Source: Conexibacter sp. CPCC 205762 (GTDB lineage: Bacteria; Actinomycetota; Thermoleophilia; Solirubrobacterales; Solirubrobacteraceae). Taken from it: a stretch of 64,000 nt of DNA. Position 1 is the first letter of the stretch; every line of letters starts with the position of its first letter. Location: NCBI RefSeq assembly GCF_030646155.1, contig NZ_JAUTDN010000012.1:1-64000 (forward strand), in the 5' to 3' direction. A program made the translations under genes and the position numbers. The notes below the pieces were generated by a model, which did not search any database, had not been told where the DNA came from, and saw only the letters and a list, made by a program, of their open reading frames with translations. Shown in pieces: positions 26,577-35,582 of this stretch.

Positions 26577-29500
26577 GCGCACGCCGCACCCGCACCGCCG
26601 TCGTCGCCGTCACGCTGCTCGCCGCCTTCCCGGCGGCGGCGGTGACGGCGGCGCCGGCCGCGGCCGGGATCCTGCCGTCGCTGGACAGCAGCGAGCAGAT
26701 CGGTCCCGGCATGACCTACCGCCACGTGCAGTACCCGCAGGCGAGCGGCTGGGTCGACGCCTATCTGCTGACCGCCGACCTCGCGCAGAGCGGCGTCAGA
26801 ATCGACCTCGGCCACCCGCCGGTCGTCGCGCAGGGGATGGCGCTCAGCAGACAGCTCGCCAACGTCGGCGCGATCGCCGGCGTCAACGCCGACTTCTTCG
26901 ACATCAACAACTCGTACGCCTCGATCGGCTTCGAGGTCGCCGCCGGCGCGCTGCGCAAGACGGCCGCGCCGGAGGCGCTCAACCGCGACGCGTCGATCGT
27001 CACGAGCGCCGGCAGAGCGCTGATCTCGCAGCTCAGATTCAGCGGCACGGTCAGAGCGGGCGGCTCGACGCTCGCGCAGTTGAGCGGTGTCAACAGCCAC
27101 AGCGCGGCGAGCGGCGGGATCGTCGCCTTCACGCCGCTGTGGGGCACCTACTCGCGTGCGCGCGCCACCAACGGCGCCGGCGACACCGCCGAGGTGCTCG
27201 TGCAGAACGGCGTCGTCACCGCCGTCAGCAGCGGCACGCCCGGCTCCGGCGCGATCCCCTCCGACGGCTTCTACCTCGTCGGCCGCGAGGGCGGCGCGAC
27301 GACGCTCGACACGCTCCAGGTCGGCGACCCCGTCACGCTCGACTACGCGGTCGCAAGCGCGGCCGGCGACGACGTCCGGTTCGCCGTCTCCGGCGGCGCG
27401 CGGCTGGTCCGCGACGGCGTCCTGCAGTCGCCCGCCGGCAGCGAGGCCGGCGATCCGCTCAACCCCAACCCGCGCACCGGGATCGGCTTCGACAGAGACG
27501 GGCGCCGCGTCTACCTGGCAGTCGTCGACGGCCGCCGCAGCGGCTTCCCCGGCGTGCTCCAGAGCGAGCTCGGCAGACTGCTGCTCGACGCCGGCGCCTG
27601 GAACGCGCAGAACCTCGACGGCGGCGGCTCCAGCGAGCTGATCGCGCGTCCCGCCGGCTCCTCGTCGCTGGCGATCCGCAACGTCCCCTCCGACGGCCAG
27701 GAGCGCACCGACGCGAACTCCGTCGGCCTCTTCATCGCGCCCGGCGACGGCACCGCGAGAACGCTGCTGCTCGACCCCGACGGCGACGCGGCCCGCTCCT
27801 CCGGCGCGCCCGCGCGCGTCTTCGCGGGCCTCCAGCGGCGCTTCAGAGTCGCGACCGCGGTCGATGCCGGCTGGGGTCCGGCGACGTTGCCGGCGACGCC
27901 TGCCTGGAGCGCCAGCGGCGGCAGGATCGCGACCGACGGCAGACTGCGCGCGCCGGCCGGCTCCGGCAGGCTGACGGTCACCGCGACCGCCAGCGCCGCC
28001 AGCGGCAGCACGGCCGTGACGGTGCTCGACGCGCCGCGCACACTCGAGCCCTCCTCGCGCTCGGTCGCCTTCGGCACCGCTTCCAGCTCGCCCGCGAACG
28101 TGACGCTGAGCGGCCGCGACGCCGACGGCTTCACCGCCCCGCTCGACGCCGCCGACACGACCTTCACGTACGACAGAGCGGTCGTGACCGTGACGGCGGC
28201 CAGCGACGGCCGTCTGCGGATCACGCCGAGAGCGGCCGGCGCGACCGTCGTCGCCGTCAGCGTCGGCGACGCGAAGGCCGAGCTGGCGGTCACCGTCGGC
28301 TCGGCGAGAGCGCCGGCGATCGACGCCGCGCCGGTCGCCGACCGCCTCGTCGCCGCCGCCGGCGGCGCGCCGGCGGCGTGGAGCTTCGCCGCGCTGGCCG
28401 CGCCCGACATCGCCGCCGACTCCGGCGAGCGGGCTGACGCGACCGTCGCCGCGCTCGCGCGGATCCGCGCGACCGCGCCCGACTTCGTGCTCGTCAGCGG
28501 CGTGACTGAAAGCGGCGGTGACGGCCAGGCGCTGGCCGCGCGCGACGTGCTCAGACGCGGCGGCTGCCAGCTCGTGACAGCGGCGATCGATCCGCCGACG
28601 GCCTCCGCGGGCAGCGTCTCCTGCGTCGTGCTGCCGGGCGACGGCGATCGTCAGGGCGGCACGCTGTCGAGCACCTTCAACGCCTCCTTCGGGCCGGCGT
28701 GGCGGGTCTTCGACCACAAGCGCACGCGCTTCGTGCTGCTCGACTCCTCCGCCGGCACGCTGCTCGGCGACGCGGTCGCCCAGCTCGACGCGCTCGACGC
28801 GGCGCTCGACGGCGCGGTCTCCGCCAGCGGCGTCGACAACGTCGTCGTCGCGACCCACCGCCCGGCGGCCGATCCGCTCGGCGACGGCTCGCGCCAGCTG
28901 GCCGACCCGCGCGAGACGGCGCTGCTGGAGAAGGCGCTGGCCGGCTTCGCGCAGCGCAGCGACAAGCCGGTCGTGCTGCTGTCCGGCGGCGGCCGCAACG
29001 CCGCCGTGCGCCACGCCGACGGCGTCGCCGAGCTGGGTCTGCCCGCGCTCGGCAGCCCACGCGGCAGCGCCGCGACGGGCGGCTTCACCGGCTGGACGCG
29101 GCTCGCGGTCGACGCCGGCGCACCCGACGGCGTCGTCGCCGACGTGCGCCCGTCCGGCAGCGCGGTCGTGCTCGACGCGGCCGCCGAGGTCGCCGTCGAC
29201 GCGACGATCCCGCTCGCCGCGTCGCTGACGCAGGGCGATCGCACGGTGCCGCTCGCCTACCCGGTCTCGCCGCGCTGGGACGGCTCGGCCGAGCTGGCGA
29301 TCGGCAGCGGCGGGACCGCCCTGGCGGCGGCTCGCGCGGCCGGCAAGGTCGCGCTGCTCGATCCCGTCACGCGGCAGCTGACGGGCCTGCGCGCCGGCAC
29401 CGTCACGATCGCCGTCGAGACCGACGCGGCGAGCGGCACGCAGCCGCTGAAGGCCGCGCGGAGCGTGACGGTGACGGCCGCGACGACGCCGCCGGACGGC

Positions 29501-29929
29501 CCGCCGCTGGTCGGCGATCCCGGTCCGCAGCCGGGCCTCCCGACGCCGCCCGCGCCGCTGCCCGGCGGCGGCGCCGGCACGAAGCCGCCGGTGAGAACGG
29601 CGGCGCCGGCCGCGAGCATCCTCTCGCTGAAGGCGACCAGAGCCGGGTTCGCGATCGTGCTGCGCGCCCCCGCCGCCGGCCGCCTGACGGTCTCGGCGAC
29701 GGCGACCCCGCGCGGCGGCACGCGCGCGCTGAAGCTCAGCACGAGCAGCGCCCGCGTCCGCAAGGCCGGCAGGGTGACGGTGACGCTGAGAGCGAGCAGA
29801 CGGACGCGCGCGCTGCTCGCCGCCGGCAGAGGCGGCAGAGCGACGGTCAAGGCGCAGATCCGCTTCGTCACGGCCGACGGCCGTTCGCGCACGACGACGA
29901 AGAGCGTCGTCGTGCGCGTGAAGCGCTGA
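26573..29929 (+). CDS. Exported phosphodiester-glycosidase (NAGPA-type) protein, tandem copy 2
   Basis: 1118 residues, coupled to copy 1 by an ATGA overlap. Sec signal peptide 1-27 or so (AAAAG-I). The domain order is the same as copy 1. NAGPA domain: AIAGVNADFFD, GFYLVGREGG, QNLDGGGSSEL. Beta domains follow. The metallophosphoesterase-like segment has RFVLLDSSAG, VVVATHRPAADPLGDG and GGFTGWTRLAVD; one histidine that copy 1 lacks (THRP) survives but the other ligands are missing. Linker, then a basic tail (about 1010-1118) ending TTTKSVVVRVKR. The two proteins are clear paralogues that have diverged well beyond a recent duplication. AGA codons are frequent. It may be a cell-wall or teichoic-type polymer processing pair. 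Confidence 0.82.
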   Translation: MSARRTRTAVVAVTLLAAFPAAAVTAAPAAAGILPSLDSSEQIGPGMTYRHVQYPQASGWVDAYLLTADLAQSGVRIDLGHPPVVAQGMALSRQLANVGAIAGVNADFFDINNSYASIGFEVAAGALRKTAAPEALNRDASIVTSAGRALISQLRFSGTVRAGGSTLAQLSGVNSHSAASGGIVAFTPLWGTYSRARATNGAGDTAEVLVQNGVVTAVSSGTPGSGAIPSDGFYLVGREGGATTLDTLQVGDPVTLDYAVASAAGDDVRFAVSGGARLVRDGVLQSPAGSEAGDPLNPNPRTGIGFDRDGRRVYLAVVDGRRSGFPGVLQSELGRLLLDAGAWNAQNLDGGGSSELIARPAGSSSLAIRNVPSDGQERTDANSVGLFIAPGDGTARTLLLDPDGDAARSSGAPARVFAGLQRRFRVATAVDAGWGPATLPATPAWSASGGRIATDGRLRAPAGSGRLTVTATASAASGSTAVTVLDAPRTLEPSSRSVAFGTASSSPANVTLSGRDADGFTAPLDAADTTFTYDRAVVTVTAASDGRLRITPRAAGATVVAVSVGDAKAELAVTVGSARAPAIDAAPVADRLVAAAGGAPAAWSFAALAAPDIAADSGERADATVAALARIRATAPDFVLVSGVTESGGDGQALAARDVLRRGGCQLVTAAIDPPTASAGSVSCVVLPGDGDRQGGTLSSTFNASFGPAWRVFDHKRTRFVLLDSSAGTLLGDAVAQLDALDAALDGAVSASGVDNVVVATHRPAADPLGDGSRQLADPRETALLEKALAGFAQRSDKPVVLLSGGGRNAAVRHADGVAELGLPALGSPRGSAATGGFTGWTRLAVDAGAPDGVVADVRPSGSAVVLDAAAEVAVDATIPLAASLTQGDRTVPLAYPVSPRWDGSAELAIGSGGTALAAARAAGKVALLDPVTRQLTGLRAGTVTIAVETDAASGTQPLKAARSVTVTAATTPPDGPPLVGDPGPQPGLPTPPAPLPGGGAGTKPPVRTAAPAASILSLKATRAGFAIVLRAPAAGRLTVSATATPRGGTRALKLSTSSARVRKAGRVTVTLRASRRTRALLAAGRGGRATVKAQIRFVTADGRSRTTTKSVVVRVKR

Positions 29930-29952
29930 GCGGCGACCAGCCGCACCCGCCA

Positions 29953-29993
29953 CGCCCGCGCGCCGGCAGCCGCGGCATGGGAGCGCGCGGGCG
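29953..29993. terminator. Bidirectional terminator hairpin
   Basis: A perfect 11-bp inverted repeat (cgcccgcgcgc at 29953-29963, gcgcgcgggcg at 29983-29993) lies between the convergent ends of phosphodiester-glycosidase copy 2 and the second LAL regulator. The 19-nt loop contains gccggcagccgcgg. Confidence 0.55.
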
Positions 29994-30026
29994 ATGGGCG
30001 GCGCCGCAGGTCGCGGCGGCGGTCGC

Positions 30027-32981
30027 TCAGTCGGCGCGGAGCCTGTCGAGCGCCGGGCCGAGCTGGTCGCGGCCGGCGACGCCGAGCTTGCGGTAGACGT
30101 TGGTGAGGTGGAACTGGACGGTCTTCGGCACCACGACCGCCTCCGCCGCGATCTCCGCGTTCGTCAGCCCGAGCGCCGCCAGCCGCGCGATCCGCCGCTC
30201 GCTCGGCGTCAGCGCCGCCGGGCCCGAGGTCGCCGTGCGGCGCGGCCGCGCGCCGGTCGCCACGAGCGCCGCGCCGGCCCGCTCGGCCAGCACCGTCGCG
30301 CCCAGCTCGGCGGCCAGCGCCGCCGCCTCGCGCAGCGTCGCGCGCGCCGCGTCCGCGGCGCCGTCGTCGGCCAGCGCCGCGCCCAGCTCGACGAGCGTGT
30401 GCGCCCGGTCGAGCTGCGCCGGCGAGCCGGCGAGCACGGCGGCCGACTCGCGCAGGAGCGCGACGGGTGTCGTATCGGCGTCGGCGGCGTCGGCGGCGTC
30501 CGCGGGCGCCGCGCCGGCGTCCTCGCGGCCGAAGCCGTCCGTGTCCGCCCCCGCGACGAGCGCCTGCGTCCGCAGCGCCGCGCCGAGCGGTCGCGTCAGC
30601 TGCAGCGCGCGAGCGCTCGCGACCTCCTCGGCGACCAGCGCCCGCGCCCGCTCGCCCTCGCCGAGGCGCGCGAGCGCGAGCGCGGCCAGCGAGCGCCAGG
30701 GGCAGAACGGGTGGGTCGTCTCCATCGCGCGGATCAGCTCGCCGCAACGCTCGAACGAGGCCAGCGCCGCGGCCGCGTCGCCGCGCGCGAGCGCGACGCG
30801 CCCCTCGGCCTCCAGCAGCATCGCGTACGGGATCGAGCCGGCCCAGCGCTCGGCGGCGTCGGGCACGTCGAGCGCCGCCGCGACGGTCGCGAGGTCGCCG
30901 CGCTCCAGCGCCACGAGCGCGACGACGGCGCGCGCGGCCGGCTCGTACATCTGCCAGCCGGGCGTCGCCAGCGCCGCTCTCGCATCGGCGTCGGCGGCGG
31001 CGAGCGCGCCGCGGTAGTAGCGCGGCCAGGCGCGCAGGTAGGCGGCGGTCGCGCGCTGGTGGGCGGCGCCGTGGCGGTCGGCATGCTCGACGGCGGCGTC
31101 GAGCACGCGCTCGGAGTCCGCGAGCGCGTCCGACCAGGTCAGCGTCGCGGCGATCTGCGACAGCACGATCCCGTGCGTGTCCAGCTCGTCGAGGATGCGG
31201 CCGTCGGCCCAGGCGCGCAGCGCGGTCGCGATCGCGGTCGGCGGCGGCGCGCTGCGGATGCCCTGCTCCAATGCGACCTCTGCCAGCAGCGCCCGCTCGC
31301 CGCGCGTCTGCCCGTCGGCCGGCGTCTCCAGCAGCGGCGTGAGCCGCCGGTACGCCTCCGGCCGCAGGCTGGTCTCGAAGCGGGCGGCGCCGATGAAGCC
31401 GGCGCGCAGCTCGGCGGTCAGCTCGCGCGGCCCCTCCCCGTCCAACGTCACGAGCCCCGCGTCGAACGCCTCCGCCGCCTCCAGCAGGGCGCCGCGCGCG
31501 AAGCGGGTGCGGCCGAGCCACAGGAACGCCTCGGCGCGCTCCTCGCCGCGCAGGCGCCCGGCGGCATCGGCCAGCGTCGCCTCTGCCTCGCCGGCGCCGA
31601 CCGCGGCCTGCGCACGGCCGAGGTCGAGCAGCACCGCCGCCAGCTGCCAGTCGCTCGGTGGTTCCTCCAACGCCCGTCGCAGGTACGCGATCGCCGACTC
31701 CGGCGCGGCGCGGGCGCGGGCCTGCGCGGCCGCCTCGCGCAGCCGTTCGACGACCTCCGTGTCGCGCGCCGGCAGCGCCCGCAGCAGGTGCGCGGCGACG
31801 CGCTCGCGGTCGGCGCGGTCAGCCGCGAGCTGGCGTGCGGCGGCGGCGTGGAGGCGGCCGCGGCGGGCCGCCGGCAGGTGGTCGTGGAGCGAGGAGCGGA
31901 CGATCGGGTGAGCGAAGGCGAGCGGCTCGACGCCGGCGAGGATCCCCGCCGCCAGCAGCCGGTCGGCGGCGGAGGCGGCGCTGTCGAGGTCGGCGCCGGC
32001 GAGCCGCGCCGCCTGCCGCAGCGTCGCCCCGTCGCCGAGCACCGCCGCCATCCGCGCCAGCTCGCCGGCGAGCGGCGGCAGCCGCGTCAGCTGCGCCTCG
32101 ACGTAGCGCGCGATCGTCTCGACGCCGGCGAGGTCGCCCGCTCCCGCGCCGCCCGCTCCCGCGCCGGCCGCAGTCGCGCCTCTCCCGTCCTCCCCGGCGG
32201 CCGCCACATCTCGCAGCAGCGCCGTCATCAGCAGCGGGTTGCCGCCGCTGGCGGCGGCGCAGGCGTCGAGGAACGAGCGCGGGGCGCCGGCGCGGCCCAG
32301 CTCGGCGGCGAGCGCGGTCAGCGCGGTGGCGTCGAGCGGGCCCAGCTCGAGCACGATCGCCGGCGGCGCGACGCGGAACCGTTCGAGCGCGTCGGGGTCG
32401 GTCGGCTGCTCGCCGGCGCGCAGCGCCGCGACGACGACGAGCGGATGGCGCGCGGCACGCGCGGAGAGGTGGGCGAGCGCGGCGAGCGTGCCGCGATCGG
32501 CCCACTGCACGTCGTCGACGACGACCAGCAGCGGCTGCGCGGCGGCCGCGTTCGCGAGCAGCCGGTAGGCGCCGTGGGCGTAGCGCTGAGCGGCGTCGGC
32601 CGGCAGCGGCCCCGGCGCCGGCCGCAGCAGCGGCAGCACCAGCGCGGCACCGCCGGCGAACAGCCCGGCCCCCGCGCCGCCGCCTGCACCCGCCCCGCCC
32701 ACCGCCTCCTCCGCGAGCGGCGCGATCAGCTCCAGCAGCGTCCCGAAGGCGGCATCGGTCGTCAGCGGGTCGCCGGTCGCGGTCAGCGTGCGGGCGCCGG
32801 TGCGGCGGGCGATCTCCTCCAGCTCGCGCAGCAGGCGCGACTTGCCGATCCCGGCGGCGCCGACGACGAGCGCGTGGCTGCCGCCGCCGCGCGACGCCTC
32901 GTCGAGCAGCTCGACGAGCAGGTCGAGCTCGCGGTCACGGCCGAGCAGCGGCACGTTGTCGGGACGGCCGAGGACGCTCAT
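30027..32981 (-). CDS. LAL-type LuxR-family transcriptional regulator (second copy of the architecture)
   Basis: 984 residues from the ATG at 32981 (MSVLGRPDNVPLLGRD); longer frames upstream lack homology. Walker A GAAGIGKS is at 41-48 and Walker B VVVDDVQWAD lies further on. Then comes a long TPR-like helical body and a C-terminal LuxR helix-turn-helix with LTPSERRIARLAALGLTNAEIAAEAVVVPKTVQFHLTNVYRKLG. It diverges from the exported HAF-repeat gene and probably activates it. A GAGAGGAGAG low-complexity stretch interrupts the body. It belongs to the same family as the regulator at 9478-12303 but the sequence similarity is modest. Confidence 0.92.
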   Translation of the reverse strand: MSVLGRPDNVPLLGRDRELDLLVELLDEASRGGGSHALVVGAAGIGKSRLLRELEEIARRTGARTLTATGDPLTTDAAFGTLLELIAPLAEEAVGGAGAGGGAGAGLFAGGAALVLPLLRPAPGPLPADAAQRYAHGAYRLLANAAAAQPLLVVVDDVQWADRGTLAALAHLSARAARHPLVVVAALRAGEQPTDPDALERFRVAPPAIVLELGPLDATALTALAAELGRAGAPRSFLDACAAASGGNPLLMTALLRDVAAAGEDGRGATAAGAGAGGAGAGDLAGVETIARYVEAQLTRLPPLAGELARMAAVLGDGATLRQAARLAGADLDSAASAADRLLAAGILAGVEPLAFAHPIVRSSLHDHLPAARRGRLHAAAARQLAADRADRERVAAHLLRALPARDTEVVERLREAAAQARARAAPESAIAYLRRALEEPPSDWQLAAVLLDLGRAQAAVGAGEAEATLADAAGRLRGEERAEAFLWLGRTRFARGALLEAAEAFDAGLVTLDGEGPRELTAELRAGFIGAARFETSLRPEAYRRLTPLLETPADGQTRGERALLAEVALEQGIRSAPPPTAIATALRAWADGRILDELDTHGIVLSQIAATLTWSDALADSERVLDAAVEHADRHGAAHQRATAAYLRAWPRYYRGALAAADADARAALATPGWQMYEPAARAVVALVALERGDLATVAAALDVPDAAERWAGSIPYAMLLEAEGRVALARGDAAAALASFERCGELIRAMETTHPFCPWRSLAALALARLGEGERARALVAEEVASARALQLTRPLGAALRTQALVAGADTDGFGREDAGAAPADAADAADADTTPVALLRESAAVLAGSPAQLDRAHTLVELGAALADDGAADAARATLREAAALAAELGATVLAERAGAALVATGARPRRTATSGPAALTPSERRIARLAALGLTNAEIAAEAVVVPKTVQFHLTNVYRKLGVAGRDQLGPALDRLRAD

Positions 32982-33000
32982 GCGCCGACATTCTGGCGCG

Positions 33001-33010
33001 TTTGCGCAAA
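33001..33010. promoter_or_regulatory. Palindrome in the LAL / HAF-protein divergent promoter
   Basis: TTTGCGCAAA is a perfect 10-bp palindrome in the 86-bp gap between the LAL regulator start and the HAF-repeat protein start. It sits 58 bp upstream of the latter. It is a candidate binding site for the LuxR domain; no transcript start is known. Confidence 0.35.
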
Positions 33011-33067
33011 AGACTGGGAGGGGGTCCAGTGTGAGGTCAGTGCACCGGCCTTTAGCGTCGCCGCTCG

Positions 33068-34858
33068 ATGACTGCCGCCGCCCGCCTCCGCGCGCTCGTC
33101 TGCGCTCTGATCGCCGCCGCCGCGCTCGCGCTGGCCGCATCTCCCGCCTACGCCGGCGACTGGACCGTCGCCGAGATCACCGGCCCGCCCGGCACGAGAT
33201 GGATCCAGCCGACCGCGGTCAACATCAACGGCGTCGTCGTCGGCCGCGCGTACTTCCCCGGGCGCGGCGACATGACCCCGTTCCGCTGGGAGAACGGCAC
33301 GATGGTCGAGCTGGCGACGACCGAGGGGATCGCCTACGACGTCAACGACAGCGGCGTGATCGTCGGCCGCCTCGGCGACAACGGCGCCGTCTGGACCGGT
33401 TCGCCGCCGGCGCTCGGCCTGACCGCGAGAAACATCGCCGGCAGATACGGCTCGGCCGCCCACGGCATCAACGCCAGAGGCACGATCGCCGGCTCCGCGG
33501 GCGACGCCGGCAACATCCCGCCGCCGTGGAACAACGGCAGAAGCACCTACGACAACCGCTTCCCGGCGTTGACGACCGGCGGCGGCTGGTCGCGCCTGCC
33601 GATGCCCGACGTCATAACCGACAGAGGCGCGACGATCATCGGCGGCGACGCGATGAAGGTCAACGACAACGGCCTGATCCTGATCGGCGGGATGAACATG
33701 AGCGGCCGCCCGCGCCTCTCCAGCGGTGGCGTCGCCGGCCCGATCTTCGACATGGTCGCCGGCAACCAGGGCTTCAACAACAGCGGCCAGATCGCCGGCC
33801 GCACGCTCTTCAGCAGCCCCACCACCGATCCGTTCTCGGCGCGCGTCTGGGACGGCACGCAGTACGTCGACGTCGGCGCGGGGCAGCCGAGATCGCGTGC
33901 GAACGCGATCAACGACAACGGCTGGATCGTCGGCCGCGCCGGCACCGAGGACTACCAGGCCGAGTACAGACAGCTCGGCAACGCCTGGCTGTGGCGGCTC
34001 GACGAGGCGCCGGTGCCGCTCGCGCAGCTGGGCCCGGCCGGCTGGTCGTACGCGAACGCGACCGACGTCAACAACGACGGCGTGATCGTCGGCGTCGGCC
34101 AGCACGGCGGCGTCGAGATGGGCTTCATGATGACCCCGGCGGCGATCGCGCACAGACTCAGCGGGACCGTCTGGGACGCGAACGGCGGCCCGGTCGCGGG
34201 CGCGCAGCTGCGGATCGTCGGCGCCGCCGGCCAGGAGATCACGCCGGCCGTCACGACCGGCGCCGACGGCAGATACAGCACGACGCTGCTGCGCGGCGAC
34301 TACCTCGTCACGGTCCTGCCCGCGGGCAGATACGTGCCCGACGCTGGCGCCGGCTGCGCGCTGCTGGGCGCGACCTGCGGGCTCGGCCTGAGCAGAAACC
34401 GCGTCGTCGACTTCTACGCGATCCCCTCGATCCCGCCACCGCCGCTCCCGCCGGGCAGAGACAGCGGCAGAAGCGGCAGCGCCGACAGAACCGGTCCGGC
34501 GATCAGAGGCCCGAAGGCCGGCACGACCGTCGCGCTGTCCAGAAGAGGCGCCGTCGGGATCGGGCTCGGGCCGTTCGCCGAGCCGGTCAGCGGCACGGTC
34601 GTGCTGCGCGAGGCGGCGGCCAGAAGAGGGAGAGCGAGAAGACGCGCGCTCGCGGCGGCGAAGCAGCCGGCCCCGCTCGGCCGCGCATCGTTCAAGGCGA
34701 GAGCGAGCAGAAGGGTCGTCGTGACGATCAGACTGAGCCGCGCCGCGAAGAGACGCGTCAAGCAGCGCAGACGCCTCGCGGCTGTCGTCGTCGTGACCGC
34801 GCGTGACGCCGCCGGCAACGCCACGACGAAGAGCTTCAGCGTCACGCTCAAGGGCTGA
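33068..34858 (+). CDS. Exported HAF-repeat protein with carboxypeptidase-regulatory-like domain
   Basis: 596 residues. Sec signal peptide 1-29 (AYA-GD). At least six HAF-type repeats (about 50-345) share a pattern of hydrophobic, Asn, Gly, Ile/Val, Gly, for example AYDVNDSGVIVG, AHGINARGTIAG, ANAINDNGWIVG and ATDVNNDGVIVG. A CarboxypepD_reg-like beta sandwich (LSGTVWDANGGPVAGAQLRI, about 360-430) follows, then a PPPPLPPG linker and a strongly basic tail starting DRTGP (about 470-596) ending TTKSFSVTLKG. No enzymatic motif; a surface adhesion or matrix role is possible. By hand count 28 of 55 Arg codons are AGA, including consecutive pairs in the tail. Confidence 0.78.
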   Translation: MTAAARLRALVCALIAAAALALAASPAYAGDWTVAEITGPPGTRWIQPTAVNINGVVVGRAYFPGRGDMTPFRWENGTMVELATTEGIAYDVNDSGVIVGRLGDNGAVWTGSPPALGLTARNIAGRYGSAAHGINARGTIAGSAGDAGNIPPPWNNGRSTYDNRFPALTTGGGWSRLPMPDVITDRGATIIGGDAMKVNDNGLILIGGMNMSGRPRLSSGGVAGPIFDMVAGNQGFNNSGQIAGRTLFSSPTTDPFSARVWDGTQYVDVGAGQPRSRANAINDNGWIVGRAGTEDYQAEYRQLGNAWLWRLDEAPVPLAQLGPAGWSYANATDVNNDGVIVGVGQHGGVEMGFMMTPAAIAHRLSGTVWDANGGPVAGAQLRIVGAAGQEITPAVTTGADGRYSTTLLRGDYLVTVLPAGRYVPDAGAGCALLGATCGLGLSRNRVVDFYAIPSIPPPPLPPGRDSGRSGSADRTGPAIRGPKAGTTVALSRRGAVGIGLGPFAEPVSGTVVLREAAARRGRARRRALAAAKQPAPLGRASFKARASRRVVVTIRLSRAAKRRVKQRRRLAAVVVVTARDAAGNATTKSFSVTLKG

Positions 34859-34864
34859 CAGCCG

Positions 34865-34885
34865 GCGCGCGCTGGCCGCGCGCGC
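34865..34885 (+). terminator. GC-only hairpin after the HAF-repeat gene
   Basis: gcgcgcgc (34865-34872) and gcgcgcgc (34878-34885) flank a 5-nt loop right after the stop. The element also sits immediately 5' of the next start, so it may act as a terminator or as a structured leader. Confidence 0.35.
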
Positions 34886-34889
34886 TGCG

Positions 34890-35582
34890 ATGATCGCGCC
34901 CATGGACGCCCTGCCCGACCCTGAGCTGGAGGCCGAGGAGACGACCGTCTTCCGCGCGACCGTCGACGGCGAGGAGGTCGGCGGCGGCACGCTGACGCTG
35001 CGGCCGGAGGGCGAGCGCGAGCTGGTGCAGGCGATCGCGGGCGAGGCGTTCGGCCGCGTCAGCGGGACCGTCGAGACGCGCTTCCGCCGCCGCGGCGGCG
35101 AGCTGCTGGCGGCGTCGCAGACGATCGAGCTGCGCGACCGCGAGCGCGAGCTGTACCGCATGAACGCGACCTTCCGCGACGTGCAGGCGCCGCAGATGGG
35201 CGGCGAGCTGACGCCCTACCCGCGCGAGATGGTGCCGGCGCCGGCGCTCGCGCTCGCGCTGCGCGCGCTGCCGCTGGGCGAGAGGGCGCGCTTCGTCCCG
35301 CGCGTGTGGCTGGCCGCGGTCGTCCACTGGCCGCTCGACATGCGCGTCGAGAAGCGCGAGCGCGTGACCGTGCCGGCCGGCAAGCTCGACTGCTGGCGGA
35401 TCCGGATGCGCCCGTCGCTGCTCGACGTCGCGCAGGCGCTCGACGAGCTGTCGGCGAACGTCGTCCCGCCGCTCGTCGCGCACGTCGCCGTCGACGGCCA
35501 GCGGCTCGTCCGCCTCGCCTTCCCGACCGGCCCCGGCCGCAGCGACCCGCCGGGGCTGCTGGAGGCGACGGAGCTGCGCTAG
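34890..35582 (+). CDS. Hypothetical beta-rich protein (DUF3108-like pattern)
   Basis: 230 residues from ATG 34890, or 226 from ATG 34902; neither has a convincing Shine-Dalgarno. Alternating beta-strand pattern throughout (GTLTLRPEG, GTVETRFRRRGGELLAASQTIELRD, RVEKRERVTVPAGKLDCWRIRMRPS). The VPAGKLDCWRI motif near 165 recalls DUF3108/YjbR-like lipid-barrel families, but I cannot confirm membership. No signal peptide. It meets the TetR gene tail-to-tail with overlapping stop codons (ctag). Confidence 0.6.
   Translation: MIAPMDALPDPELEAEETTVFRATVDGEEVGGGTLTLRPEGERELVQAIAGEAFGRVSGTVETRFRRRGGELLAASQTIELRDRERELYRMNATFRDVQAPQMGGELTPYPREMVPAPALALALRALPLGERARFVPRVWLAAVVHWPLDMRVEKRERVTVPAGKLDCWRIRMRPSLLDVAQALDELSANVVPPLVAHVAVDGQRLVRLAFPTGPGRSDPPGLLEATELR

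Noticed and set aside
26159-29953. Minus-strand frame of more than 1200 residues opposite the NAGPA pair
   Set aside because: Shadow of the two exported proteins; composition typical of antisense frames in GC-rich DNA.
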